Source: Bacteroidota bacterium
Lineage (GTDB): Bacteria; Bacteroidota; Ignavibacteria; Ignavibacteriales; Ignavibacteriaceae
NCBI GenBank assembly: GCA_021813585.1
Contig: JAKAJV010000015.1
Span: forward strand, 124,001 to 188,000
Direction: 5' to 3'
DNA length: 64,000 bases
Shown here: positions 34,080 through 43,001 of the stretch, piece after piece
Numbering within the stretch: position 1 is the stretch's first letter
Layout: each line of letters starts with the position of its first letter
The notes under the pieces: generated by a model
Told to the model about the DNA's origin: nothing
Databases searched by the model: none
Seen by the model: the letters and a program-made list of their open reading frames with translations, nothing else
Position numbers and translations under genes: made by a program

Positions 34080-34235
34080 TGCAATTAGTGTTAATTAGTG
34101 GCTGAAGAACTTAGCCACGAATTGGCACGAATTGCACTAAAAACACAATCTTAATAGTTATTTACACAATTCTTACAGAATTATACTCTCCAATAATTTA
34201 TTTCTGTAACAGAAAATAAATCTTTATTGATTCAT
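34076..34235. repeat. 3' flank repeat, copy B, with a large hairpin
   Basis: At 34076-34140 TTAGTGCAATTAGTGTTAAT (and on to TTAGTGGCT) faces AGCCACGAATTGGCACGAAT (and on to TGCACTAA), an imperfect inverted repeat of about 28 bases per arm. From 34111 to 34235 it matches the flank of the hybrid kinase gene (32932-33055). It starts at the stop of the AraC fragment and ends 21 bases before the orphan sorting-domain gene. Confidence 0.65.
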
Positions 34236-34255
34236 CAATACCCGAAGAGAAAATT

Positions 34256-34570
34256 ATGAGCGTAGAAAAGAATTCTCAAAACCATGATGAGATGATCCCC
34301 CTGGAGTTTCACTTAAGTCAGAATTATCCTAATCCGTTTAGGGATAAAACCATAATTAAATATTGCATCGCATATAAAACCAAGGCAACAATTTCAATTT
34401 ACAACGCTGACAAAATGATGATAAAAAAAATATTACATAAAGAGCATGAAGCAGGAACTTATGAGATTGAATTTGATGGCAGCAGTTTACCTGAAGGAAT
34501 TTATTTCTGCGAATTAATTGCAGACGGATTTAGTGAAAGAAAAAAAATAGTAAAAAAGTATAGCCACTAA
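34256..34570 (+). CDS. Orphan T9SS type A sorting domain protein
   Basis: A 104-residue protein that is little more than a sorting domain: LEFHLSQNYPNPFRDKT, then YKTKATISIYNADK, EHEAGTYEIEFDGSSLPEG and FCELIADG, ending in a basic KKIVKKYSH. There is no signal peptide before it, so as it stands it cannot reach the periplasm by Sec. It may be the 3' remnant of a cargo gene or a fused regulator end. AGAGAAAAT precedes the ATG. Confidence 0.6.
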   Translation: MSVEKNSQNHDEMIPLEFHLSQNYPNPFRDKTIIKYCIAYKTKATISIYNADKMMIKKILHKEHEAGTYEIEFDGSSLPEGIYFCELIADGFSERKKIVKKYSH

Positions 34571-34590
34571 TTAACACGAATTACACTAAA
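34561..34590 (+). repeat. Third copy of the TAGCCAC-AATT repeat
   Basis: TAGCCACTAATTAACACGAA followed by TTACACTAAA repeats the start of the flanks at 32932 and 34111. It overlaps the last codons of the orphan sorting-domain gene and lies just before the next gene's AAGGAG. Confidence 0.55.
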
Positions 34591-34608
34591 AAATTAAGGA
34601 GAACTAAA

Positions 34609-35979
34609 ATGAAAAAGTTACTAACGATTTCACTACTTTTGTTGCTTGCTTCTACAATAAGCTACTCCCAATCGTGGCAAGCAAAGACTGTCAGCGCGCC
34701 GTCTGACATTTGGCTTGGACCTATCTCAATAGTTAATGAAAACATCTGCTGGGCTTCCTGGTCAACAGGCTATGTCAGCAGTACCGAATGCAAAAACGGA
34801 GTAATAATAACCACTGATGGTGGTGAAACATGGTCAGGCGGAGAAATCCCCAAAATTGAATCCGGCATTATCTTATCAATAGAGGCGATAGATGCCAACA
34901 CTGCCTATATTGCAGTTGAGAATTTTGCGGGGACCGGTGTAGAGGGATTATATAAAACAACGGACGGAGGAATAACCTGGCAAAAGGATACCACTATTTA
35001 TGGAAGTTCTCCTTCGGGTCCGGGATATATTCATTTTTTTGACAGCAGCAACGGCGTTGTTGTGGGTGAAAAAAATACTGGCGCAGGGTTTGAAATATTT
35101 ACAACAACAAACGGAGGAACAGACTGGAAAGAAGTCCCGCAATCTAATATTCCTCCTATAAATCCAGGTGAGGTGACACAACAAACTCCCCTAGGTGAAT
35201 ATAGAGATTGCATCTGGCTTACTACTTTTCCCCCGAAAGGTAAAGGTCCTAGAATATTTAAGACAACGGATAAAGGTTATCATTGGTCTGTAATTGCGCC
35301 TTCTGGTTTGACAGATCAAGATTTAATCAGCCTTGCTTTTCAAGATGAAAAAAACGGATTGATGGTTGAATTCACACTCAACAAAGGTAAAATATTGAAG
35401 ACAACCGATGGCGGAGAAACCTGGAAATTACTTGCCAATCCAAGAGATGTTACACCGAATTTTATTGCATATGTCCCCGGAACAACTTCAAGTTATGTAG
35501 TTGCAAATGATGCAAACTTTGCCGGCGGACCCGGCGGCTCGGCATATACACTTGACGAGGGAAATACGTGGAATTTAATTGATAACCAAAATCACGCTGT
35601 TCCGAGCTTTTATTCAGCTTCAGTCGGATGGAGTTCCAGCTTTGCTTCGAACACTATTTATAAATTCTCAGGTTCATTAACTGCTGTTTCTGATGGCTCG
35701 AAAAATGAACAAATAAATTCGTACTCTCTTTCGCAGAATTATCCTAATCCGTTTAATCCGAGCACAGCTATCAGCTATCAGCTTTCAGCATTCAGCCAAG
35801 TTACTTTGAAAGTTTATAATGTGCTTGGTAGAGAAGTAGCAACCTTGGTTAACGAACTAAAACATGCCGGTAAATACGAAGTTGAATTTAACGCTGCAGC
35901 ATTGCCGAGCGGAGTTTATTTCTACAAAATAAAAGCCGGGAATTTTACCGACGTTAAAAAGATGCTGCTTTTAAAATGA
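34609..35979 (+). CDS. Exported BNR/Ycf48-like propeller protein with T9SS sorting domain
   Basis: A 456-residue exported protein. A signal peptide (KKLLTISLLLLLASTISYS) is followed by a beta-propeller built of repeats with the motif TTDGGxTW: ITTDGGETW, KTTDGGITW, TTNGGTDW, KTTDKGYHW and KTTDGGETW at about 60-75 residue spacing. This resembles sortilin/Ycf48-type BNR propellers. The last about 80 residues are a T9SS type A domain (SLSQNYPNPFNPSTAI ... KKMLLLK). AAGGAG lies 6 bases before the ATG. Secreted or surface-bound; the ligand is unknown. Confidence 0.87.
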   Translation: MKKLLTISLLLLLASTISYSQSWQAKTVSAPSDIWLGPISIVNENICWASWSTGYVSSTECKNGVIITTDGGETWSGGEIPKIESGIILSIEAIDANTAYIAVENFAGTGVEGLYKTTDGGITWQKDTTIYGSSPSGPGYIHFFDSSNGVVVGEKNTGAGFEIFTTTNGGTDWKEVPQSNIPPINPGEVTQQTPLGEYRDCIWLTTFPPKGKGPRIFKTTDKGYHWSVIAPSGLTDQDLISLAFQDEKNGLMVEFTLNKGKILKTTDGGETWKLLANPRDVTPNFIAYVPGTTSSYVVANDANFAGGPGGSAYTLDEGNTWNLIDNQNHAVPSFYSASVGWSSSFASNTIYKFSGSLTAVSDGSKNEQINSYSLSQNYPNPFNPSTAISYQLSAFSQVTLKVYNVLGREVATLVNELKHAGKYEVEFNAAALPSGVYFYKIKAGNFTDVKKMLLLK

Positions 35980-36049
35980 TCAGGCAAATGACTGCATATA
36001 CATGTGTACTGTGCAATCAACTTTTATTCTCTGTGGAACTCAGTGCTGA

Positions 36050-36085
36050 CTCTGTGTAACTGATTCTAAAAAATATTACACAGAG
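36050..36085. repeat. Hairpin in a CTCTGTG-rich intergenic repeat
   Basis: CTCTGTGTAA (36050-36059) pairs with TTACACAGAG (36076-36085) around a 16-base loop. Related words (CTCTGTGGAACTCAGTG at 36030, CACAGAGTTTCACTGAG at 36100) flank it. Such CTCTGTG/CACAGAG intergenic repeats are widespread in environmental genomes. No gene lies in 35980-36192. Confidence 0.5.
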
Positions 36086-36192
36086 TTCCTCGGAGGACGC
36101 ACAGAGTTTCACTGAGAAAGAATAATAGCGCAGCACACCCGGCAGGCAAGTTTAACTAATTATTACGAACGAATTGCCTTGAGGAAATTAGA

Positions 36193-38661
36193 ATGAGGAA
36201 AATATTAATCGCCGCTTTAGTTTTTTTTAACTGCTTTTTCTTTTTCATTTTCCCGCAGAATAAAAACAGCAGTGAAGACGCCGCCGATAAGCCGGAATAT
36301 TTCATCCCTAAAAATCATCAATCGGATTTTGCAAAACTAAAAAAGTTATTGGTAAAATCATTTTACAAATCCAATAAGGATTGGCGGCATATTATAGATT
36401 CAACATGGGGTCCGGGAGATCCGCTGCCTCAAAAGCTATTAATATTTAATACATACGCAAAGGCTGTTCATGATGAATATGACGGAATAAAATCTCTTAA
36501 CTTAAACTGGGATTCGCTTTATAATTTCTATCTGAATAAAATTAATGATTCGACCAGCCGCGGTGGCTTTTCTGCAATCATGAGCCGCTTTGCCTACAGT
36601 TTGAAGGACTTACACACCAAAGCTTATGATTCAACCGTAGTCTGGACTCCGTTGAATCCCGGTGTCCCTGTTTTATTATTGGGAAGCTATAACACAGTTG
36701 AACATTTTGGCGCAGTAACAACAATATTATCCGACAGCACGACTTTAGTATTGAGGGTGGTGCCTAATCATCCTCTCGGACTGGAACCGGGCGATATTAT
36801 TTTAGGCTATGAAGGTAAACCATGGAAAGATTTGGTAAGGGAGTTATTAGATGCAATTCTGCCCATGGCTGCATCCACCGGAGGCTGCGAATCTGCAGAT
36901 ACATATCTAAATCTTTCATGTGCTGGTCTAAACTGGCATTTGTTTGATACGATCGATATTCTTAAATATTCCACTGGTGACACTGTGCATCTATCAGTTC
37001 TTCCTTTATTGAATTTGAATCTTCCGGTTATGCCGAACAACGAACAGCTATCAATTCCGAATATCCCTTTCCCGGATGTTTTTTCAGATCAGTCGGCGAC
37101 TTATGGAATTCTGCAAGGGACAAATATTGGATATATATTTCTTGCGCAGGAAGCATATGATTCTCCCGTACTAAATGCAGAAAAAGAATTTTATGAAGCG
37201 ATATATTCGTTAAGAAATACTGATGCATTGATTATAGACATGAGGTTAAATTACGGCGGCTGGGCTTTGTTTAATGACGCTTTCCGAATTTTATTTAATG
37301 AATCATTAAACACTCTGGGAGATGCTTTTAGATGCAGCAGCAATTCCTTTGAACTATGTCCCTCTAATAATTATTCTAATTATTACATTGTAGGAAAGCC
37401 TCCCAAATTTTATGATAGACCTATTGCCGTACTCTTAGGTCCAACATGTGTAAGTGATGGGGATATAACCGCACAGCGCTTAAGGTATCACCCAATGGTA
37501 AAATTTTTTGGTAAAAGCTCGGATGCTTCTTTAGGATTCAACACATTTATAAAAAACTTTCCCGGGTGGTTCCTTCGGTATTCTATTACAGATGCGTTTC
37601 ATATTAATAATCCGGGTGTGTATTTAAACAGAAAAGAGTTTCCAATTGACTTTCCCGTTTGGCATAATAAGGAGGATGCAGCAAAGGGGAAAGACGCAGT
37701 CGTTGAAAAAGCTTTGGATTGGATTAATAATTTAGTCTACTGCCATAACCTAAACGCTAACAATTCGTTTTGTCGTCCCGGTAAAGATACATTGAAATTT
37801 TCTGTGCAAATCGAGAACCCGAATTTACATCAAACCTCTTCTTTGTTGTATTTAAATAATTCTCAAGGAAATTTAATTGACTCACTCTTGCTTATTAAAA
37901 CCGGAACTTCGAATAAAACAGAGACCTGGAACGGGAGCCTTGTAGTGCCGGATTACGAAGATATCTTCAAGATTTCAATGAGTGCCGGCGACGTAAGTTA
38001 TTCAAAAAATTTTATGAGTAAGGATGTAATGCGATTTACCACGGGAGGACCTGTAACTGTCGATAGTATTAAATACGACAACAGCGCAAGCGGTTCTGTA
38101 AGCATAAGACCGTTCCTGCATAACAATGGAAAGACCATGACGATAAAAAATGTTTCAGTTAATATAACTTCAAAAGATCCCTGGGTAAAAGCAATCAATC
38201 CCGGCGAAATAATTTTAAACGATATTTTGCCGGCTTCTACTATAGGAGCTTCCACATGGTGCAATGTCGGATTTACTGACTCTGAGTTTCCCGGCCATTT
38301 CAATCTTAATTTTAAAATAATGAGCGAAGGATGGGCATACTGGACAGACTCAACGAATATTATAATAACTGGAATTAGAGAAGGAGCGGCTCAGCCTTTA
38401 ACTTATAGACTGGAACAAAACTATCCCAATCCATTTAACCCGGCTACAGAAATCAGCTATCAGCTTTCAGCATTCAGCCAAGTTACTTTGAAAGTTTATG
38501 ATGTGCTTGGCAGAGAAGTTGCAACCCTGGTTAACGAACAAAAACAAGCCGGTAAATATGAAGTTGAATTTAATGCTGCTTCATTGCCGAGCGGCGTTTA
38601 TTACTACAGAATAACGGCAGGAAATTTTACCGACGTTAAGAAGATGCTGCTGCTGAAATGA
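36193..38661 (+). CDS. Exported S41-like protease with T9SS sorting domain
   Basis: An 822-residue exported protein. After a signal peptide (about 1-22), residues about 30-520 resemble C-terminal processing proteases of family S41: SLKDLHTKAYD, a small PDZ-like segment VVPNHPLGLEPGDIILGYEGK, split here as VVPNHPLGLEPGD and IILGYEGK, IIDMRLNYGGW, and GPTCVSDGDITAQRL with the likely nucleophile Ser. FFGKSSDASLGF follows as in the family. A beta-rich region of about 200 residues precedes the T9SS type A domain (LEQNYPNPFNPATEI ... KKMLLLK). It is probably a surface protease; substrate unknown. Confidence 0.82.
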   Translation: MRKILIAALVFFNCFFFFIFPQNKNSSEDAADKPEYFIPKNHQSDFAKLKKLLVKSFYKSNKDWRHIIDSTWGPGDPLPQKLLIFNTYAKAVHDEYDGIKSLNLNWDSLYNFYLNKINDSTSRGGFSAIMSRFAYSLKDLHTKAYDSTVVWTPLNPGVPVLLLGSYNTVEHFGAVTTILSDSTTLVLRVVPNHPLGLEPGDIILGYEGKPWKDLVRELLDAILPMAASTGGCESADTYLNLSCAGLNWHLFDTIDILKYSTGDTVHLSVLPLLNLNLPVMPNNEQLSIPNIPFPDVFSDQSATYGILQGTNIGYIFLAQEAYDSPVLNAEKEFYEAIYSLRNTDALIIDMRLNYGGWALFNDAFRILFNESLNTLGDAFRCSSNSFELCPSNNYSNYYIVGKPPKFYDRPIAVLLGPTCVSDGDITAQRLRYHPMVKFFGKSSDASLGFNTFIKNFPGWFLRYSITDAFHINNPGVYLNRKEFPIDFPVWHNKEDAAKGKDAVVEKALDWINNLVYCHNLNANNSFCRPGKDTLKFSVQIENPNLHQTSSLLYLNNSQGNLIDSLLLIKTGTSNKTETWNGSLVVPDYEDIFKISMSAGDVSYSKNFMSKDVMRFTTGGPVTVDSIKYDNSASGSVSIRPFLHNNGKTMTIKNVSVNITSKDPWVKAINPGEIILNDILPASTIGASTWCNVGFTDSEFPGHFNLNFKIMSEGWAYWTDSTNIIITGIREGAAQPLTYRLEQNYPNPFNPATEISYQLSAFSQVTLKVYDVLGREVATLVNEQKQAGKYEVEFNAASLPSGVYYYRITAGNFTDVKKMLLLK

Positions 38662-38666
38662 TTTTC

Positions 38667-38801
38667 ATGAAAGGGCTGTCTTTATACTATTACTATGATA
38701 GCGAGAATGGAAGAAACTTTATCTTTTCATAGGATTGAGATTCTTCTCCGGCAAATCGAGATCTGAATAATTAGCATTAATTTTTAGGCAGCCCCTTTCA
38801 T
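38667..38801. repeat. 135-bp stretch with inverted-repeat ends
   Basis: ATGAAAGGGCTG (38667-38678) matches the reverse complement of CAGCCCCTTTCAT (38789-38801), with one extra C in the right end. The interior is not coding. It could be a small non-autonomous element or a long terminator stem after the protease gene. The remaining gap to 38988 is AT-rich and shows nothing else. Confidence 0.4.
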
Positions 38802-38988
38802 TCAACAAAATTTAAATTGCCTTTCATTTATTTCTTTTCGTAAATTTAATTGTAACTTTATTATAGATAGCTTTTTATTTACTACTTACTGCGTACTACC
38901 TACTTTAATACAGTAAGATCATCTATACTAAGCTAAGTCAAAAATAATTTAACTGTTACAATTAATTTAAATAGAATGGGGCAGCCAT

Positions 38989-40719
38989 ATGAAAAAGATT
39001 CAACTCAATAAAGTACCGGAAATATCCTCGGTCCAGGATATGCTGATTAAGTCGGCAAACAAATTCCAAAATAAAACTGCGCTTGAAGATTTGGCGCAGA
39101 CACCGATACCCAGAGTCTCTTTCTCCCAGCTATTGGAGTACGTATTAAAGTTTGGAAGCGCATTAAAAAAGCTCGGAGTTAAAGAAAGAACTCACATCGC
39201 GGTTATAGGCGATAACCGGGTGCAATGGGGAATTACTTACCTTACCGCGCTGTCGTTTAATTATGTTATCGTCCCGATTGATAAGAACCTGAACACCAAC
39301 GAGATATTGAATATTATCCATGAGTCCGACGCCGAGGTTATAGTTTTTACAGATAACTTTGAGCAGATGCTAAGGGAGAAGATGCATGCTCTGAAGAAAA
39401 TGAAAATTTATATCAGCATGGATATGCCTGCCGAAAAGGACGGCATTTATTCAATGACGGCATTGATAAATAATTCGGGCATAGTTAATGTGAACGACCT
39501 GCCGAAAATAAATTATTCTGACCTGGCGGAAATTATTTTCACTTCCGGATCGCTGGGCAGGGCAAAAGGAGTAATGCTCAGCCAGAAGAATCTCGCTTCA
39601 AATTTAATGGCAATGACCAGTATGATAGAGATTACCGATAAGGACAGATTTTTATCCGTACTTCCTATTCATCATACTTATGAATGCACATGCGGTTTTT
39701 TGTGCCCGTTGTTCATGGGCAGTTCCGTGCATTACGCGCGTTCGTTAAAAACGGTTGTCGAAGATCTTCAAAACGTGAAGGCTACAATTCTTCTCGGTGT
39801 ACCGCTTCTGTTTGATAAAATGTTTAAGCGCATCCACAAATCAATCAGCGAGGATAAGGTAAAGTCTAAAATCGTTCCTCCGTTGCTTAAGGCAACCACA
39901 ATTATAGAAAAAGTCGGCTGGAAAGGATTGAAGAGAAAAGTATTCAAAGAGCTGCATAATAGGTTCGGTGGGTCTATCAGGATATTTATTGCGGGCGGCG
40001 CCGCTCCGGATCCTAAAGTAGCAAAAGGCCTAAGAGAATTCGGATTCAATTTTGTGCAGGGCTACGGCCTAACAGAAACATCACCGATTCTTACTTTAAA
40101 CCAGCTAGATAATTTTAAGGACGACGCGGCAGGAATCCCGTTGCCGGGAATTGAGATAAAGATTAATAATCCCAATACAGACGGTGTAGGAGAGGTATAT
40201 GCAAAAGGTCCCAACGTTATGCTTGGGTACTACAAGAACGAAAAGATGACCTCAGATACCTTCGACGACGGGTGGTTTAAGACCGGCGATCTGGGCTATA
40301 TGGACCAGGACGGCTTTCTTCATATAAGCGGAAGGAAAAAGAATATGATATTATCGAAGAACGGTGAGAATGTTTTCCCCGAAGAGATTGAAGATTTGCT
40401 GAACAGGAGTCCGTATGTGCTTGAGTCTTTAATCTTCGGTCAAAAAGATGAAAAGCAGGATGAGATAATTGCCGCACAAATTGTAACAGACGCCGAAGCG
40501 TTTATTGAATATTCCGAAGTGAATAATATAAAGATTACCGATGATTTGATTCAATCTATGATAGACAAGGTAATAAAGGATGTTAACAAAGAACTTCCTT
40601 TGCATAAGCAGATAAGGAAGTTCTACATTAGAGATAAAGAATTTGAAAAAACCACCACACAAAAGATTAAGAGATACCTTGTTAATACTCAAAATATAAC
40701 AAGGGAAAACGATTCATAA
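38989..40719 (+). CDS. Long-chain acyl-CoA synthetase (AMP-forming)
   Basis: A 576-residue ANL-superfamily enzyme that activates a fatty acid with ATP and joins it to CoA. The AMP-binding P-loop is FTSGSLGRAKGVMLS, followed by LPIHHTYECT, GYGLTETSP (motif with the invariant Glu), and the Asp motif GWFKTGDLGY. The hinge reads ISGRKKNMIL, and the C-terminal lysine probably lies in TTTQKIKRYL. Length fits the FadD/FAA group. A short-chain or carboxylic-acid substrate cannot be excluded. It stands alone, facing the DedA gene. Confidence 0.9.
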   Translation: MKKIQLNKVPEISSVQDMLIKSANKFQNKTALEDLAQTPIPRVSFSQLLEYVLKFGSALKKLGVKERTHIAVIGDNRVQWGITYLTALSFNYVIVPIDKNLNTNEILNIIHESDAEVIVFTDNFEQMLREKMHALKKMKIYISMDMPAEKDGIYSMTALINNSGIVNVNDLPKINYSDLAEIIFTSGSLGRAKGVMLSQKNLASNLMAMTSMIEITDKDRFLSVLPIHHTYECTCGFLCPLFMGSSVHYARSLKTVVEDLQNVKATILLGVPLLFDKMFKRIHKSISEDKVKSKIVPPLLKATTIIEKVGWKGLKRKVFKELHNRFGGSIRIFIAGGAAPDPKVAKGLREFGFNFVQGYGLTETSPILTLNQLDNFKDDAAGIPLPGIEIKINNPNTDGVGEVYAKGPNVMLGYYKNEKMTSDTFDDGWFKTGDLGYMDQDGFLHISGRKKNMILSKNGENVFPEEIEDLLNRSPYVLESLIFGQKDEKQDEIIAAQIVTDAEAFIEYSEVNNIKITDDLIQSMIDKVIKDVNKELPLHKQIRKFYIRDKEFEKTTTQKIKRYLVNTQNITRENDS

Positions 40720-40749
40720 GCAGTCGGCAATGTGCAGCCCGGTGCCGGC

Positions 40750-41343
40750 TTATTTGCTCGCTTTTTTCTTCTTCTTAATAAAGTAGAAGATTAATAATAT
40801 TAAAGCAGCAGCAATAGAAAGAATAATTATGTGGTGGTTTATTGTTTCCATAATAATTTTCCATTTTCTGCCGAAAAAGAATCCGATTGAAATAAAAGTT
40901 AATGACCAGATAAAAGCGCCGGTGTAGGCAAACAGTCCGAACTCCCATATTTGCAGTTCTGAAGCGCCGGCCAGGATAGCAACCACATGGCGTACACCGG
41001 GAATAAAATACCCGACCAATAAAGCCCATCGGCCAACCTTCTCAAACCAGTGGTGAGCTCGTTTAAGTCTATCTTCGGTGATGTGAAAATAGTGTCCGTA
41101 TTTTACCAGTACATGATGGCCGAATGTACTGCCGATTGCGTAGCTGACGGATATTCCCGAAATGCTGCCTAAATACGCCGCTAAAAAGGTGGGAACAAAA
41201 TGCAGTTCGCCCCTTGAAACTAAATACCCGGAGAGAGTAAGCAATGTTTCGTCAGGCACCGGCAGTCCAACTATCCCCAGTACCAGCAGTGCAAATATGC
41301 CGAAATAACCATAATGTATTATTAGGTAATGAAGCGTTTCCAT
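40750..41343 (-). CDS. DedA-family membrane protein
   Basis: A 197-residue inner-membrane protein with about 5-6 hydrophobic segments. The DedA/SNARE-associated domain is seen in GIVGLPVPDETLLTLSGYL (an acidic residue after PVP), FLAAYLGSISGISVSYAIG, and GYFIPGVRHVVAILAG, where the R of FxPGxR is conserved. DedA proteins include phospholipid flippases and are needed for membrane homeostasis. The C-terminus is very basic (KKKKKASK). Converges with the acyl-CoA synthetase, with 30 bases between stops. Confidence 0.9.
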   Translation of the reverse strand: METLHYLIIHYGYFGIFALLVLGIVGLPVPDETLLTLSGYLVSRGELHFVPTFLAAYLGSISGISVSYAIGSTFGHHVLVKYGHYFHITEDRLKRAHHWFEKVGRWALLVGYFIPGVRHVVAILAGASELQIWEFGLFAYTGAFIWSLTFISIGFFFGRKWKIIMETINHHIIILSIAAALILLIFYFIKKKKKASK

Positions 41344-41571
41344 CAGTTTAAAATATTGAAATTTTTATAACCGTATGCAAATTAAAAAAAATCAATGAAT
41401 GAAATACTATTTCGGATTTTAATCCAACCTTTTCTATATTTATATAGAGGCTGGAAATTTTTAATCATGCCTTTTTTATTATTCGGCAGTGTTTAAATTT
41501 TAATAACTGAATTATAAATTTGACCTCTGTTTATTAATACTTTTAGAAATGGATATTCTTAAATAAAGTTT

Positions 41572-42225
41572 ATGATGTTAAAATATTTTTTATCGGCTTT
41601 AATTTTAAGCTGCCTTCTCGGCACACCGGGTTTTTCACAGGCAAAGTATCACGCTTCGATATACGGCAATTGGGAGTCAGTTGCATCAAAAGGCGGCCAG
41701 CGCATGATGATTAAGTTGAAGCCCGACTTTTCTTTCATTCTTCAAACCGATCTTTCTGCCGACTATTCATACATAATTAAGGGGGACACAATGATAACTA
41801 AATTTAAGAATGAAAATTCAGGCAGACTGATTATCGATACCATGAAAATTAAGTTGAAGAAAGATACACTGATAAGCGTATTTAAAAGGAACGGGAAAGA
41901 GGAAATTACTACAATGGCTAAGACCTCCGAAGATAGAAATAAAAAACCTGAAATAGCCGGCAATTATATCTGGCGGTATCCTAACGGCAAAACCGCATTC
42001 TCCAAGTTCACAAAGGACGGTCACTGGCTGTTCCGCCTCCCTATTCAGAATGCGAACGGGAAATATGCCATAAATAAGAACATCATTACTTTCACTTATG
42101 AATACCCGGACACTACTAAAGAGATGAAGAAGTTTTGGCTTAAAGGAAAACTGCTTGTTTTAACAGACGTTAAAACTGGCGTGCAGAGTATGTATAAAAA
42201 GGTGGATTACTTTATTGAAAAGTAA
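41572..42225 (+). CDS. Small exported protein of unknown function
   Basis: A 217-residue protein with a signal peptide (LKYFLSALILSCLLGTPGFS). Two repeats of a lipocalin-like beta pattern follow: IYGNWESVASKGGQRMMI ... GDTMITKF and IAGNYIWRYPNGKTAFSKF ... NKNIITFTY. Each half reads as a strand meander beginning with GNW/GNY, so this may be a tandem small-barrel protein. Two adjacent ATGs make the start uncertain by one codon. No family is claimed. Confidence 0.65.
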   Translation: MMLKYFLSALILSCLLGTPGFSQAKYHASIYGNWESVASKGGQRMMIKLKPDFSFILQTDLSADYSYIIKGDTMITKFKNENSGRLIIDTMKIKLKKDTLISVFKRNGKEEITTMAKTSEDRNKKPEIAGNYIWRYPNGKTAFSKFTKDGHWLFRLPIQNANGKYAINKNIITFTYEYPDTTKEMKKFWLKGKLLVLTDVKTGVQSMYKKVDYFIEK

Positions 42226-42290
42226 GCGGGCCATTTTATAATGAGCGAAAAGAATTTAAATTGTAAATAACTTAAACAAACGGGAACAAT

Positions 42291-43001
42291 ATGAAATATA
42301 TTAAGATAATTTTAGTTTTATTTTTACTGGTCGGTTTATCTTCATGTCAGAAGAAACAAGAGGCACCCAAATCAGCGGCGGCTAATCTGCCTGCGGGCAC
42401 TCACGCTGTTAAGGTAATCGATTTTATCGACGTCCCAAGCTATACGTATATTCAAGTGAGTGAAAACGGCAACAGCTATTGGCTTGCAGCTCCGCAGACC
42501 AAAGTGGAAAAAGGACAAACAATATATTATTCGCAAGGCATGGAAATGAAAAATTTCCACAGCCAAACTATAAATAGAACATTTGATGTAATTTATTTTG
42601 TCCAGGGAGTATCAACACAGCCGGCTGGGCAAAGCCTGGAAAGCATTCACCAGCAAGCGGCAAACTCGGAAAAGGAAAATATTTCCGTAGTGCCTTTAAA
42701 AGACGGCAAAACAATCTCTCAAATATTTGGAGATAAAAACGCCCTAGCGGGAAAAATTGTGAAGATAAAAGGGCAGGTTACCAAGTACAATCCGAACATT
42801 ATGGGCAGAAACTGGATCCATATCCAGGACGGCACCAGCTCTTCGGGAAACTTTGATCTTCTTGTTACCAGCAAAGATGAAGCTTCGGTTGGACAGACAA
42901 TTGTTGTTGAAGGTAAAGTAGCGGTAAATAAAGATTTTGGCGCCGGTTATTCCTATACTGTAATGATAGAAGATGCCAAAATTATTCCCGCTTTACATTA
43001 A
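42291..43001 (+). CDS. OB-fold lipoprotein
   Basis: A 236-residue lipoprotein with the lipobox LVGLSSC (Cys near residue 20). The N-terminal half (about 35-110) has a strand-rich segment YTYIQVSENGNSYWLAAPQT that resembles a small OB domain. The C-terminal half (about 140-236) is clearer: AGKIVKIKGQVTKYNP, NWIHIQDGTSSSG and GQTIVVEGKVAV make an OB fold of the tRNA-anti-like type. Such proteins are periplasmic or outer-membrane and of unknown role. A 65-base gap separates it from the previous exported protein. Confidence 0.72.
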   Translation: MKYIKIILVLFLLVGLSSCQKKQEAPKSAAANLPAGTHAVKVIDFIDVPSYTYIQVSENGNSYWLAAPQTKVEKGQTIYYSQGMEMKNFHSQTINRTFDVIYFVQGVSTQPAGQSLESIHQQAANSEKENISVVPLKDGKTISQIFGDKNALAGKIVKIKGQVTKYNPNIMGRNWIHIQDGTSSSGNFDLLVTSKDEASVGQTIVVEGKVAVNKDFGAGYSYTVMIEDAKIIPALH

